Both the position numbers and the translations under genes were made by a program. The notes beneath the pieces were generated by a model. The model had not been told where the DNA came from and made no database searches. It worked only from the letters and a program-made list of their open reading frames with translations. DNA of 26,053 nt, taken from positions 1-26,053 of the forward strand of contig JAJYMR010000387.1 of NCBI GenBank assembly GCA_021786815.1, written 5' to 3'. Position 1 is the stretch's first letter; every line of letters starts with the position of its first letter. The DNA is from Deltaproteobacteria bacterium (lineage in GTDB: Bacteria; Desulfobacterota; Binatia; Binatales; Binataceae). Shown here in pieces: positions 14,865 through 23,580 of this stretch.

Positions 14865-16294
14865 CCCCACACGGGCGGTTTGCGATCCTTCCACGGCGCG
14901 GCCTGTTCGAGCTGGCTCGCGATCCTGAAGAGAGTCGCCTCGTCGCCGAAACGCGCGCCGAAGCTCACGCCGAGCGGAAGCCCGTCGCGATTCCAGTACA
15001 GAGGAAGCGTGATCGCCGGCTGCCCGGTCACATTATAGAGCGGGTTCAGATTCGCGAACTGCGCGATAATCGGGTTGAACATGTTGGCGTTGGGGCTGGT
15101 CAGGTCGATTTCGCCGAGTTTTACCGGCGGAAGCCCGAGCGTCGGCGTCATCCACAGGTCGTACTTCTCGAAGAAGCGCGCAAAGCCGTGCGAGAAGCGC
15201 TGCAGACCGTTTATCGCAACGAGATACTGCGCGGCGGTGATTCCCTTGCCGAGTTCGTAGAGGTTCCAGGTCAGGCTTTCGAGTTGCTCGCGCTCCGGTG
15301 CGCGGCCGATGAGCCGTTTTGCGGCCTCAATCGAATAGCCAATCGAAGTCGTCCACACCACGGTGAAGTCCGGCATGATCTCCATCAGGTCGAACTTCGG
15401 CGCGTCTTCGACGACTTCATGCCCGAGTTCGCCGCAGAGTTTCGCCGCGCGCGTCACCGCTTCGACGGCGTCCGGATGGATCGGGCCGCCGTCCAGCGCC
15501 CTGGTATGAAACGCGATTCGCAACCGTCCGGGCCGATTCGAAACTTCATCCAGCCACGGCCGCGCGGGAGGAGGTGCGATATACGGATCGCCGGGCACCG
15601 CTCCGGCGGTCGCGTCGAGCACCGCCGCCGAGTCGCGCACTGTGCGAGTCACGACGTGCTCAACGATGAGCCCGTTGATCAGATCGCCGGCCATCGGGGC
15701 GAGCGAATTTCGCGCCCGCGACGGCTTGAGCCCGACCAGCCCGCAGCACGCGGCCGGAATACGGATTGAACCGCCGCCGTCGTTGGCGTGGGCGATCGGC
15801 ACGATTCCAGCCGCGACCGCGGCGGCCGAACCGCCGCTCGAACCGCCAGTGCTATGCGCGAGGTTCCAGGGATTGTGCGCCGGCCCGTAAAGGCGCGATT
15901 CGGTGGTCGGCACCAGGCCGAACTCGGGCACGTTGGTCTTCGCGAAGGGGATGAATCCCGCGCGCTTGTAACGCGCGACCAGCTCGGAGTCCGCGGGCGC
16001 CGGAACTTCCGGAACGTAACTGGTGGCCCATCGCGTGGGAACGCCGGCGCAATCGCCGAGGATGTCCTTCAGCAGAAGCGGCACGCCCTCGAACGGAGCG
16101 CTGCCCACGCGGCGCGCGCGCGCCGTCTCGCGCGCCCGGTCATAGAACTTGTAGACGACCGCGTTGAGCTTCGGATTGTGCTTCTCGACGCGCGCGATCG
16201 CCTCCTCGAGCAGTTCGAGCGGCGTCACTTCGCCCTTTCGGACCAACTCCGCAAGAGCAAGACCGTCGAAGGACGCGTATTCACGGATTGCCAT
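14861..16294 (-). CDS. Amidase signature family hydrolase
   Basis: A 477-residue amidase-signature enzyme, a cytoplasmic Ser-cisSer-Lys hydrolase of carboxamides related to GatA, fatty-acid amide hydrolase and bacterial aryl or short-chain amidases. The triad is visible: K76 in V-P-L-L-L-K-D, cis-S153 in T-G-G-S-S-G-G-S-A-A-A-V-A-A-G, and nucleophile S176 in N-D-G-G-G-S-I-R-I-P-A. There is no gatB or gatC nearby, and the C-terminal part is not GatA-like, so a tRNA amidotransferase role is unlikely. The ATG at 16294 is preferred over the GTG at 16303 because TGAGGTG lies six bases before it and overlaps that GTG. It is 69 bases downstream of the nitronate-monooxygenase-like gene, probably in the same transcript. 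Substrate unknown. Confidence 0.92.
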   Translation of the reverse strand: MAIREYASFDGLALAELVRKGEVTPLELLEEAIARVEKHNPKLNAVVYKFYDRARETARARRVGSAPFEGVPLLLKDILGDCAGVPTRWATSYVPEVPAPADSELVARYKRAGFIPFAKTNVPEFGLVPTTESRLYGPAHNPWNLAHSTGGSSGGSAAAVAAGIVPIAHANDGGGSIRIPAACCGLVGLKPSRARNSLAPMAGDLINGLIVEHVVTRTVRDSAAVLDATAGAVPGDPYIAPPPARPWLDEVSNRPGRLRIAFHTRALDGGPIHPDAVEAVTRAAKLCGELGHEVVEDAPKFDLMEIMPDFTVVWTTSIGYSIEAAKRLIGRAPEREQLESLTWNLYELGKGITAAQYLVAINGLQRFSHGFARFFEKYDLWMTPTLGLPPVKLGEIDLTSPNANMFNPIIAQFANLNPLYNVTGQPAITLPLYWNRDGLPLGVSFGARFGDEATLFRIASQLEQAAPWKDRKPPVWG

Positions 16295-16363
16295 AGGCCG
16301 CACCTCAGGAATCGAGCTGTTAGCGCCCCCGACTCGAACCGGCTCGCGCTTTTGCGGTAGTTA

Positions 16364-17497
16364 CTATTCCTCGACCGCCGCGTTGAGGTCGCCGACCGCC
16401 TCGGCGAATTCTTCCATGAACTCCTTGACGACCGTCCGGCACGACTTCACGCTATCGACCAACCCGACGCCCTGGCCGACGAAATAGGTAACCATCTCGC
16501 GTGCCTTCGGATTGCCTTTTTCCGCGGCCCGCTGCGCGGCGGCAAGGATGGGTTCGCTGATCAGGCTCTGCATCGGCATCGGCAACGAGCCCGGACTATT
16601 CGGTCCTTCCCATGCATCCGTCCACGTCGATCTGAGCTGGCGGGTTGGCTTGCCGGTTCTGCACCTCGAGCGGACCGTGTCGCGCGAGCGCGCCGCAATC
16701 ATTTTTTCGCGGAAGATTTCGCTGGTTTCGGATTCGTTGGTCGCCAGCCATACCGAGCCGGTCCAAACGCCGGCCGCGCCCATCGCGATACAGGCAGCCA
16801 TCTGGCGACCGGTCATGATGCCGCCGGCCGCGAGCACGGGAACGTTGCGGATCGGTTTGATTGCGCGGAGAACCTGCGGAACCAGCACGATCGTTGCGAC
16901 CTCGCCGGTGTGGCCTCCCGCCTCGCCGCCCTGTGCGACGATTATGTCAACGCCCGCCTTGGCCTGACGGACCGCATGCTCCGGCGCTCCCACCAGCGCG
17001 GCGACCGGAACGCCGTGCCGATGTCCGAGATCGAGCATCTCCTGCGGGGGCACCCCGAGTGCGTTCGCGATTAGCTTGATGGGATGGCGGAAGGAGACCT
17101 CGAGGAGCTTCATGGCGTTTTCCTGCTGCATCGAGATGCGCGCGTTACCGCGCTGCTCCACCACCTGCGTGGGATCGATCCCGTGCGTAGCCATCAGGTC
17201 GCGGATAAAGTCCTTGTGTTTTTGCGGAATCCGCTCGGCCAGGGTTGCGTAAGTCACGTCCTTCTCGTTTTTGATCGACAGATTTTCGGGAATGAGCACG
17301 TCAACGCCGTAGGGCTTGCCGTCTATATGCTCGTCGATCCACTTGAGCTCGAGTTCGAGCTGATCGGGCGTAAACGCGGTCGCGCCGAGAACGCCGAAGC
17401 CGCCCGCGCGGCTGACCTGCGCCACGACGTCGCGGCAATGACTGAACGCCACCAGGGGGAAATCGATGCCGAGGATCGGGCATATCGCTGTTTTCAT
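16364..17497 (-). CDS. Nitronate monooxygenase / 2-nitropropane dioxygenase-like FMN protein
   Basis: A 377-residue TIM-barrel flavoprotein of the NMO/2-NPD family, related to the enoyl reductase FabK. It shows I-L-G-I-D-F-P-L-V (8-16), A-G-G-F-G-V-L-G (31-38), G-G-E-A-G-G-H196-T-G (190-198), whose His matches the catalytic base of nitronate monooxygenases, A-A-G-G-I-M-T-G (223-230) and A-M-G-A-A-G-V-W-T-G-S (238-248), which cradle the FMN phosphate. The last 100 residues carry a G-K-P-T-R-Q-L-R-x-x-W-T-x-A-W-E motif found in a subset of family members. AGGAG lies eight bases before the ATG. Substrate may be a nitronate or an enoyl or quinone compound; the nearby crotonase and amidase do not settle which. 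Confidence 0.85.
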   Translation of the reverse strand: MKTAICPILGIDFPLVAFSHCRDVVAQVSRAGGFGVLGATAFTPDQLELELKWIDEHIDGKPYGVDVLIPENLSIKNEKDVTYATLAERIPQKHKDFIRDLMATHGIDPTQVVEQRGNARISMQQENAMKLLEVSFRHPIKLIANALGVPPQEMLDLGHRHGVPVAALVGAPEHAVRQAKAGVDIIVAQGGEAGGHTGEVATIVLVPQVLRAIKPIRNVPVLAAGGIMTGRQMAACIAMGAAGVWTGSVWLATNESETSEIFREKMIAARSRDTVRSRCRTGKPTRQLRSTWTDAWEGPNSPGSLPMPMQSLISEPILAAAQRAAEKGNPKAREMVTYFVGQGVGLVDSVKSCRTVVKEFMEEFAEAVGDLNAAVEE

Positions 17498-17939
17498 TGT
17501 TTCACTCCTAAAATCCGCGTCACGGTCAAGCTATGATGGGTTTGCGCATCTCGCCGATGCGTGCAAGCTGGAATTTCCGCTGCGGCTGCCAAAGCTTCGG
17601 CCAACTCGTGCGTCTATCGCCATTCCGCCGTCAGGCGCGCGGCTTGCCTGTCCAGAGGGGGGTTATTTCACGCAGGCGCGATTACGCGCTGCGAGCGGTT
17701 TCTGCCGGAAAATTGGTTTCGCCTCTCCGATTCCCAATTCGCCGTATAGGTCAAACTTGCTCATCGTGCAAGTCAGCACCGCGACCATGGGTCGCCGCGC
17801 GGGATGCTTTCGGGCCAACCGCATCACATGGCGGTTGCGCATCTATCAGCACCCGTCGCGACCGCATCCGTCACCCCGCATTCTCCCAGGCCAAAAATGA
17901 GACCGACGAAGGGCGGGGGAAGGGGATGGTGCGACTCGC
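17498..17939. other. 442-base intergenic region with no convincing gene
   Basis: Separates the crotonase from the nitronate-monooxygenase-like gene, both on the minus strand. Open frames here give low-complexity Arg/Pro/Ser-rich translations with no recognisable family. A hairpin with arms ACTTGC/GCAAGT (17755-17760 and 17768-17773, seven-base loop) and a smaller GCGCG-ATTA-CGCGC element near 17680 are visible, with no T-tract. A minus-strand promoter for the flavoprotein is expected here but none is clear. Confidence 0.5.
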
Positions 17940-18710
17940 CTATTCGGCGCGCCAGACGGGCTTTCGCTTCTCCAGGAACGCGCGCACTCCCTCCTTCGCG
18001 TCCATGCTTTGGCGCACCTGGCGCGCCACGTCGAGCAGGTCCAGATGCCATGCGTCGAACGATTGGCTTAGGCATCGGCGCACCGTTGCCTTCATCGCGC
18101 GCAACGAAAGCGGCGCGTTGCCCGCGACCTTCTCGGCGAGTGCGAGCGAATGTTCCTTGAGCTTCGCCGACGGCACGACCTCGTGAACCAGGCCCATCGC
18201 GCGGCCCTCGTTCGCGTCGAAGACATCGGCGGTGTAGAGAATCCGCGCCGTATTGGCTGAGCCGCAGACCTCGATAAGCTTGCGCGTGAAGTCGTAAGGC
18301 ACCATCAGGCCGACCCGTCCGAGCGTCATCCCGAGTTTCGCGTTGTCGCCGGCGACCCGCAGGTCGCAATGGAGCGCGAGTTCGAGCCCTCCGGCGAGCG
18401 CGGCTCCCTGAACCGAGGCGATGGTCGGGACCGGGAAGCGTTCGAGGCGGCCGAAGACGGATTCGAGCGAGGTCGGATTGTGGCCCGCCTGGGCTTCGTC
18501 CACTTCCTTCAGGTCGATGCCGGCGCAGAAGCTGGAGCCTTCGCCGCAGAGCAGCAATGCGCGGATCTCCCTGTCGTTTTCGAACTGCGCGAGCGCCAAG
18601 TTGAGCGCCTCGATCAGCGGTTGATTGAGCGCGTTGCGCTTTTCGGGGCGGTTGAGCGTGAGAACGGCGTAATTTTCGCGGCGCGCGACCGTGAGTACCT
18701 GCTCGGCCAT
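17940..18710 (-). CDS. Enoyl-CoA hydratase/isomerase (crotonase) family protein
   Basis: A 256-residue crotonase-fold protein, the usual length. It shows the CoA-binding and oxyanion-hole segments S-S-F-C-A-G-I-D-L-K-E (59-69) and Q-G-A-A-L-A-G-G-L-E-L-A (101-112), and the adenine-loop N-R-P-E-K-R-N-A-L-N (20-29). E110 matches Glu144 of rat enoyl-CoA hydratase, but the position of Glu164, 20 residues on, is Leu130 (K-L-G-M-T-L-G). With only one of the two catalytic glutamates, ordinary syn-hydration is doubtful. Isomerase, hydrolase, dehalogenase or other crotonase chemistry is more likely. AAAGGAG precedes the ATG by ten bases. It is divergent from the cystathionine-type PLP enzyme. Cytoplasmic. 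Confidence 0.88.
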   Translation of the reverse strand: MAEQVLTVARRENYAVLTLNRPEKRNALNQPLIEALNLALAQFENDREIRALLLCGEGSSFCAGIDLKEVDEAQAGHNPTSLESVFGRLERFPVPTIASVQGAALAGGLELALHCDLRVAGDNAKLGMTLGRVGLMVPYDFTRKLIEVCGSANTARILYTADVFDANEGRAMGLVHEVVPSAKLKEHSLALAEKVAGNAPLSLRAMKATVRRCLSQSFDAWHLDLLDVARQVRQSMDAKEGVRAFLEKRKPVWRAE

Positions 18711-18772
18711 TTGCGTAGGACTCCTTTATGTATCGTGCCCGAAGGCGAAAAACCCGATTTTGCGTTCCGCGC

Positions 18773-18836
18773 GGCAGGATCGCATGCTGCCCGGCGGCCT
18801 TCAAGTGCCGCAAGGCACGGCGGGCTTGTGCCGCCG
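18773..18836 (+). promoter_or_regulatory. Three tandem hairpins in the leader of the trans-sulfuration enzyme gene
   Basis: Within the 152-base divergent gap: GGCAG/CTGCC (18773-18777 and 18787-18791), GTGCC-GCAA-GGCAC (18805-18818, perfect with a GNRA loop) and GGCGG/CCGCC (18819-18823 and 18831-18835). They end just before the ATG at 18863, and the gene lacks a clear Shine-Dalgarno. Possible cis-regulatory RNA; no match to a SAM or SAH riboswitch that I recognise. Confidence 0.3.
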
Positions 18837-18862
18837 CCATGTCCTGAAGCACAACTATCGCC

Positions 18863-20035
18863 ATGAAGGACCAAACTGTCGCGGTTGTCGCGGGCCGCCA
18901 TCCGCACGCCCATTACGGCGTGGTCAACACTCCCGTCTACCGGGCATCGACGATCGTTTTCAAAACCTTCGCGGAGTTCGAGGCCGCCGCCGACGATCCC
19001 GCCGAATTCCGCTTCGCTTACGGACGGCTCGGCACCCCCACCAGCGCCTCGCTCGAGGAAGCGGTCGCGCAACTCGAGGGCGCCGCTCACTGCCGGCTTG
19101 CGCCGTCGGGCCTCGCGGCGATCACGACCGCGCTGATGGCGTTTCTTTCCGCGGGCGACCATCTGCTGCTCACGGCCGGCGCCTATCAGCCGACCATCCG
19201 CTTTTGCGAGTCGATACTGAAAAAATTCGGAATCGAAACCACACTGTACGATCCTCTGGTCGGTGCGGACATAGCCGCCCTGATGCGCCCAAACACGCGC
19301 GTCGTGTACGTCGAGTCGCCCTCCAGCGGCCTGTTCGAGGTGCAGGACATCCCGGCGCTCGCGCGCGTCGCGCACGAACGCGGCGCAATCGTGATGATGG
19401 ACAATACGTGGGCGTCGCCGCTTTTCTTCAAGCCGTTCGAGCATGGCGTTGACGTTTCTATCCAGGCCGCGACGAAATACATCGTGGGGCATTCGGACGC
19501 GATGCTCGGAACGATCACGTGCAGGGAAGACCTGTGGCACACGCTCAAGCGGGCGCATCGCGAACTCGGCATGATGGCCGGGCCGGACGACATTTATCTC
19601 GCGATTCGCGGGATACGCACGCTCGCGGTGCGTCTCGCGGTGCATCAGGAGAACGGCCTCGCGCTCGCGCGCTTTATCAAGACGCGGCCCGAGGTCGAGC
19701 GCGTGTTGCATCCGGCGCTCGAAGACGATCCCGGCTACGCGCTATGGAAGCGCGACTTTCTCGGCGCGTCGGGCCTGTTTGCCTTCAAGTTCAAGCCGGG
19801 AGTTACCAAGGAGGCGCTGGCCGCGATGCTCGACGGGCTCAAATTTTTCGGGATGGGCTATTCGTGGGGCGGATTCGAGAGCCTCGCGGCGCCGTTTCGG
19901 GTAAGCCGCTACCGGCCGGAAACGCCGCAGAACGAAGACGCGTGGTGCATCCGAATCCACGCCGGGCTCGAAGATCCGCAGGAGCTGATCGCGGACCTCG
20001 ACGCAGGCTTCGACAGACTGCGCACCGCTTCGTGA
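18863..20035 (+). CDS. Cystathionine beta-lyase/gamma-synthase family PLP enzyme (MetC-like)
   Basis: A 390-residue Cys/Met-metabolism PLP enzyme. The best fit is cystathionine beta-lyase, which splits cystathionine to homocysteine, pyruvate and ammonia. Key features: Y53-G-R-L-G-T-P-T (the Y-x-R phosphate-binding segment of the neighbouring subunit and the N/T-P-T loop), A-P-S-G-L-A-A (80-86), D180-N-T-W (PLP ring nitrogen), and Q-A-A-T-K205-Y-I-V-G-H-S-D (Schiff-base lysine). The end has S-W-G-G-F-E-S-L (W/G-G-x-E-S, substrate carboxylate binding) and R-I-H-A-G-L-E-D, as in MetC. The W-G-G-F-E-S and Y-P-x-like spacing favour MetC over MetB or MetZ, but side-chain choice is not certain. It converges on leuS with a 30-base gap. 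Confidence 0.9.
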   Translation: MKDQTVAVVAGRHPHAHYGVVNTPVYRASTIVFKTFAEFEAAADDPAEFRFAYGRLGTPTSASLEEAVAQLEGAAHCRLAPSGLAAITTALMAFLSAGDHLLLTAGAYQPTIRFCESILKKFGIETTLYDPLVGADIAALMRPNTRVVYVESPSSGLFEVQDIPALARVAHERGAIVMMDNTWASPLFFKPFEHGVDVSIQAATKYIVGHSDAMLGTITCREDLWHTLKRAHRELGMMAGPDDIYLAIRGIRTLAVRLAVHQENGLALARFIKTRPEVERVLHPALEDDPGYALWKRDFLGASGLFAFKFKPGVTKEALAAMLDGLKFFGMGYSWGGFESLAAPFRVSRYRPETPQNEDAWCIRIHAGLEDPQELIADLDAGFDRLRTAS

Positions 20036-20065
20036 GTTCGGGCGCGCCTGCATCGCCGCCTCGGC

Positions 20066-22504
20066 TCAGGCGACAATGCTGAGCAGCTTGTCCGGGACGT
20101 AGATCACCTTGCGCGGTTCCTTGCCGCCGAGATGCTTCTTGACGTTCTCGCTCGCAAGCGCCATCGCGCGAACTTCATCCTCGGCGGTGCCGACCGCGAT
20201 TTCGAGCCGGTCGCGCACCTTGCCGTTGACCTGCACGACCACGGTCACGGTTTCCTCGCGCGTAAGCTCGGGGTCGAAGCGCGGCCACGGCTCCAGATGA
20301 ATCGACGTGCCGTGCCCGAGCGCGCGCCACATCTCCTCGCACGCATGCGGCGCCATCGGCGCGAGCATCAGCACGTACGATTCGATTGCAAACCGTCCCG
20401 CCTCCTCTGGCTTGAGCCGCGCGAGGTAGTTGAGCTGATCCATCATCGTCGCGACCGCGGTGTTGAACCTGAGGCGCTCGATATGGTCGGTCACGGTGCG
20501 AATCGTCTTGTGCGCGCGCTTTAGCGTCTCGGCGTTGGGATTGCCCTCGGGCGCACCGGCTCCGACGTATCGGCGCACCATCGTCCATACGCGTCCGAGG
20601 TAGCGCTCGGTTCCCGCGACCCCGTCCTCGTTCCAGTTGGTCGGCTCGTCGAACGGGCCCATGAAGAGTTCCCAGAGCCTTAGAGCGTCGGCGCCGTACT
20701 TTTCGATCATCGCGTCGGGCGTTACGACGTTGCCCTTCGACTTGGACATCTTCTGCCCGTCTGCCGCCCACACCATCCCCTGGTTGCGCAGCACCGGGAA
20801 CGGCTCCTTGAAGCCGATCATCCCCGCGTCGTACATCACCTTGGTCCACATCCGCGCGTACAACAGATGCATCACGGCGTGCTCGGCGCCGCCGACGTAG
20901 AGATCGACCGGCAGCCAGTAATCCACGGCCTTGCGGTCGAACGGGACCTTGTCTTCGTGCGGCGAGGCGAAGCGCAGGAAGTACCACGACGAGCATGCGA
21001 AGCCGTCGAGCGTGTCGGTCTCGCGCTCGGCCGGCCCTCCGCATTTCGGGCAGGTGGTGTTGACGAATTCGGGAACGTTGGCAAGCGGCGAGCGTCCGGT
21101 GCCCGACGGCTGATATTCCTTCATCGTGGGCAGCCGGACCGGGAGCTGCTCATCCGGCACCGGAACGATTCCGCACGCGCCCTTGCAATAGATCATCGGG
21201 ATCGGAGAGCCCCAGTAGCGCTGGCGCGAAATCAGCCAGTCGCGTATCCGGTAGCTGATCGTGGGCTTTCCGATCTTCTTGTCTTCGGCGTAGCGGCAGA
21301 CGGCCTTTATCGCGTCGGCCGTTTTCATCCCGTTGAGAAATCCCGAATTTATCGCGACTCCCAGCTCGGTAAATGCGCGCTCGTCGGGCGGCGTGCTGCC
21401 GTCCTGGGGCGCGGTGACGCGCGGAATCTCGAGCCCGTATTGCCGCGCGAACTCGTAGTCGCGCTGGTCCTGTCCCGGTGCGGCCATAATCGCCCCGGTT
21501 CCGTAACCCATGAGCACGTAGTCGGCGATCCAGATCGGGATGTCCTTGTTGGTGAACAGGTTGCGCGCGTACGCGCCGGTGAAGACGCCGGTCTTTTCCT
21601 TCACCGTGGACATCCGCTCGATCTCGCTCTGGCGGCGCGCCTCGGAAACGTAGCGCTCGACCGCCGCGCGATTTTCGGCCGTGGTGATCTCCGCGACCAG
21701 CGGATGCTCGGGGGCGAGCACCATGAACGACACGCCGAAGACGGTGTCGGGCCGCGTGGTGAAGAAGCGCACTTCCTTGCCCGGATGGCCGGTCACGGGA
21801 AACGCGAGTTCAGCACCCTCCGAACGGCCGATCCAGTTGCGCTGCATCAGCTTTATCGGCTCGGGCCAGTCGATACTGTCGAGGTCTTCGAGCAGACGGT
21901 CGGCGTAGGCGGTTATCCTGATGTACCACTGCTCGAGATCTTTTTTGCTGACGGGAGTGTTGGTGTGCCGCCAGCAGCATCCGTTGACCACCTGCTCATT
22001 GGCGAGGATGGTCCGGCACTGGTCGCACCACCATTGAGAGCCGAGCGCGCGATAGGCGAGCCCGCGCTTGTAGAGCATCAGGAAGAACCACTGGGTCCAC
22101 TTGTAGTACTCGGGCGAGGAGGAATTTATCTCGCGGGTCCAGTCGTAGGCGCATCCCGAGATCTTCAACTGATGCTTGAAGTTTGCCGCGTACCGCGGAA
22201 CCGTCTCGGTCGGATGCGACTGCTTGAGCAGAGCCTCATTCTCGGCCGGCAATCCGAACGCGTCCCACCCCATCGCGTGCAGCACGTTGAAGCCCGCCAT
22301 CCGCTTGTACCGCCCGACGACGTCGCACGGAACGTAGTTGTGCAGATGGCCGACGGAGAGCCCCGCGCCGGACGGATACGGGAACATCTCGAGCACGTAA
22401 AACTTGGGCCGGCCGGGTTCCTCGCGGGTGAGATAAAGATTGGTCCGCTCCCAGTCCTGTTGCCACTTGGGTTCGATCGTTTTCGGGTCGTAGCGCTCGT
22501 CCAT
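20066..22504 (-). CDS. leuS: Leucyl-tRNA synthetase
   Basis: A class I aminoacyl-tRNA synthetase of 812 residues that charges tRNA-Leu. Seen are M-F-P-Y-P-S-G-A-G-L-S-V-G-H (40-53), where the HIGH signature reads S50-V-G-H53 instead of H-x-G-H; a zinc-binding insert with W-C-D-Q-C; the CP1 editing domain with T-T-R-P-D-T-V-F-G and G-T-G-A-I-M-A-A-P-G-Q-D-Q-R-D-Y-E-F-A; and K-M-S-K-S near residue 585. It ends with the usual anticodon-binding and C-terminal domain carrying V-N-G-K-V-R-D. The ATG at 22504 (M-D-E-R-Y-D-P-K-x-I-E-P-K-W) is the natural LeuRS start; an in-frame TTG at 22576 would add 24 unrelated residues. Essential and cytoplasmic. The first His change is unusual. Confidence 0.97.
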   Translation of the reverse strand: MDERYDPKTIEPKWQQDWERTNLYLTREEPGRPKFYVLEMFPYPSGAGLSVGHLHNYVPCDVVGRYKRMAGFNVLHAMGWDAFGLPAENEALLKQSHPTETVPRYAANFKHQLKISGCAYDWTREINSSSPEYYKWTQWFFLMLYKRGLAYRALGSQWWCDQCRTILANEQVVNGCCWRHTNTPVSKKDLEQWYIRITAYADRLLEDLDSIDWPEPIKLMQRNWIGRSEGAELAFPVTGHPGKEVRFFTTRPDTVFGVSFMVLAPEHPLVAEITTAENRAAVERYVSEARRQSEIERMSTVKEKTGVFTGAYARNLFTNKDIPIWIADYVLMGYGTGAIMAAPGQDQRDYEFARQYGLEIPRVTAPQDGSTPPDERAFTELGVAINSGFLNGMKTADAIKAVCRYAEDKKIGKPTISYRIRDWLISRQRYWGSPIPMIYCKGACGIVPVPDEQLPVRLPTMKEYQPSGTGRSPLANVPEFVNTTCPKCGGPAERETDTLDGFACSSWYFLRFASPHEDKVPFDRKAVDYWLPVDLYVGGAEHAVMHLLYARMWTKVMYDAGMIGFKEPFPVLRNQGMVWAADGQKMSKSKGNVVTPDAMIEKYGADALRLWELFMGPFDEPTNWNEDGVAGTERYLGRVWTMVRRYVGAGAPEGNPNAETLKRAHKTIRTVTDHIERLRFNTAVATMMDQLNYLARLKPEEAGRFAIESYVLMLAPMAPHACEEMWRALGHGTSIHLEPWPRFDPELTREETVTVVVQVNGKVRDRLEIAVGTAEDEVRAMALASENVKKHLGGKEPRKVIYVPDKLLSIVA

Positions 22505-22647
22505 TTCGTAAGTCGCCTGAGCGGTCGGTTCTTCTCCGCGCCCATCGAGTTTAGCGTGCGACGGAGAACGCTCCAACCGGCCTCGGGTTTGCCGACGCTC
22601 CCGCGCGCAGTGCCGCGAACGGGGTTGAAAACGCCGTCATCTTTGCC

Positions 22648-22677
22648 TTGACCGAACGGTATGGCACGGGCTATTCG
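22648..22677 (+). promoter_or_regulatory. Sigma-70-like promoter candidate for degV
   Basis: TTGACC (22648-22653, five of six) and TATTCG (22672-22677) with an 18-base spacer; transcription would start near 22684, ten bases before the GTG start. It resembles the serine/purA promoter (TTGACT, 17 bases, TATTCA), which lends mild support to both. Confidence 0.4.
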
Positions 22678-22693
22678 CTAGGGAAACTAACGA

Positions 22694-23569
22694 GTGGTAG
22701 ACGCCGTGAACCAGCAGGTTTCCATCGTTAGCGACAGCAGCGTCGATCTGCGCCAGGACGAACTCGGGCGCGCCGGGATCGAAATTGCGCCGCTGCAGGT
22801 CGCCTTCTCGACCGAATTCTTCCGCGATGACGCGCTCCCGCGTTCCGACTTCTATGCGCGCCTCAAAACCGAGCCTCGATTGCCGACGATAGCAGCCGCG
22901 ATGCCGGCGGACTTTCTCGCCGCGTATCGCAAGGCGCGCGAGCGCGCCGAACGGGTGCTCTGCCTTATCAACCCGTTCGAGTCGTGCTCGACTTACACCG
23001 CGGCCTATTCCGCGGCAGTAGTCGCCAAGCGCGACGACAAAATCGAGGTCGAGGTGATGAACACGGGCAGGGCGCTCACAGGACTTGGCGCGATATGCCT
23101 CAATGCGTCGGAGATGGCCTCGCGCGGGGCGTCGCTCGGCGAAATCGTTTCGGCGATCGAGGAAGCTACCGCGCAGGTCAACAGCTATTACGCGCCGGCG
23201 ACCACCGAATACCTGGAGCGCGACGGCCGTATCTCGCTCTACGAGATGAACGTCGGGCCGCTTGCCGGGATGCTGCCGCTCATCCGCGTATGGGGCCGCG
23301 TGGCAGTCGTCGGCAAGGCGAAGACGCAGGCGGAGAACGTCGCACGGATGCTCGACCTGGCGTATCAGGAGCTCGGCGGCGCGGAGGCGACCGTGATCGT
23401 GACGCACGGAGCAAACCCCGCCGGTGCCGAGGCGCTCGCGGCCAGGGCGCGCGAGCGGCTGCGATGCGCCCGTCTCCTGATTGCCGAACTCGGGCCTTCG
23501 GCGGGCGCGTACTGCGGCGAAGGCACCGTCGGACTCGGCTTCTGTCCTAGCCTGCAGAAACTACACTGA
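22694..23569 (+). CDS. DegV family fatty-acid-binding protein
   Basis: A 291-residue DegV (FakB-like) protein. The family binds a fatty acid; FakB proteins present it to the kinase FakA to make acyl phosphate, and in other bacteria the role is unknown. It shows I-V-S-D-S-S-V-D-L (10-18), the D-S-S/T that binds the carboxylate, P-T-I-A-A-A-M-P-A-D-F (about 64-74) as the T-S-Q-P-S equivalent, G-x-x-G-L-x-x-I-C, Y-L-x-x-x-G-R-I, and a C-terminal H-G-A-N-P and G-P-S-A-G-A-Y-C-G-E-G-T-V-G. A FakA-type DhaK/DhaL kinase is not visible nearby. The GTG at 22694 is used, with AGGGAAA upstream; a second GTG at 22709 is possible. The next gene starts 11 bases after the stop. Confidence 0.85.
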   Translation: MVDAVNQQVSIVSDSSVDLRQDELGRAGIEIAPLQVAFSTEFFRDDALPRSDFYARLKTEPRLPTIAAAMPADFLAAYRKARERAERVLCLINPFESCSTYTAAYSAAVVAKRDDKIEVEVMNTGRALTGLGAICLNASEMASRGASLGEIVSAIEEATAQVNSYYAPATTEYLERDGRISLYEMNVGPLAGMLPLIRVWGRVAVVGKAKTQAENVARMLDLAYQELGGAEATVIVTHGANPAGAEALAARARERLRCARLLIAELGPSAGAYCGEGTVGLGFCPSLQKLH

Positions 23570-23580
23570 GGAGCGTCGGC

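Noticed and set aside
16310..16360. tRNA-like T-loop sequence GGTTCGAGTC on the minus strand
   Set aside because: The five-base T-stem does not pair and there is no room for the rest of a tRNA between the two genes. A remnant attachment site cannot be supported.
17466..17900. 144-codon plus-strand open frame in the gap upstream of the flavoprotein
   Set aside because: Low-complexity translation, overlap with the flavoprotein start and no ribosome site or homology.
20867..22651. 594-codon open frame antisense to leuS
   Set aside because: Shadow frame; leuS motifs on the minus strand are unambiguous.
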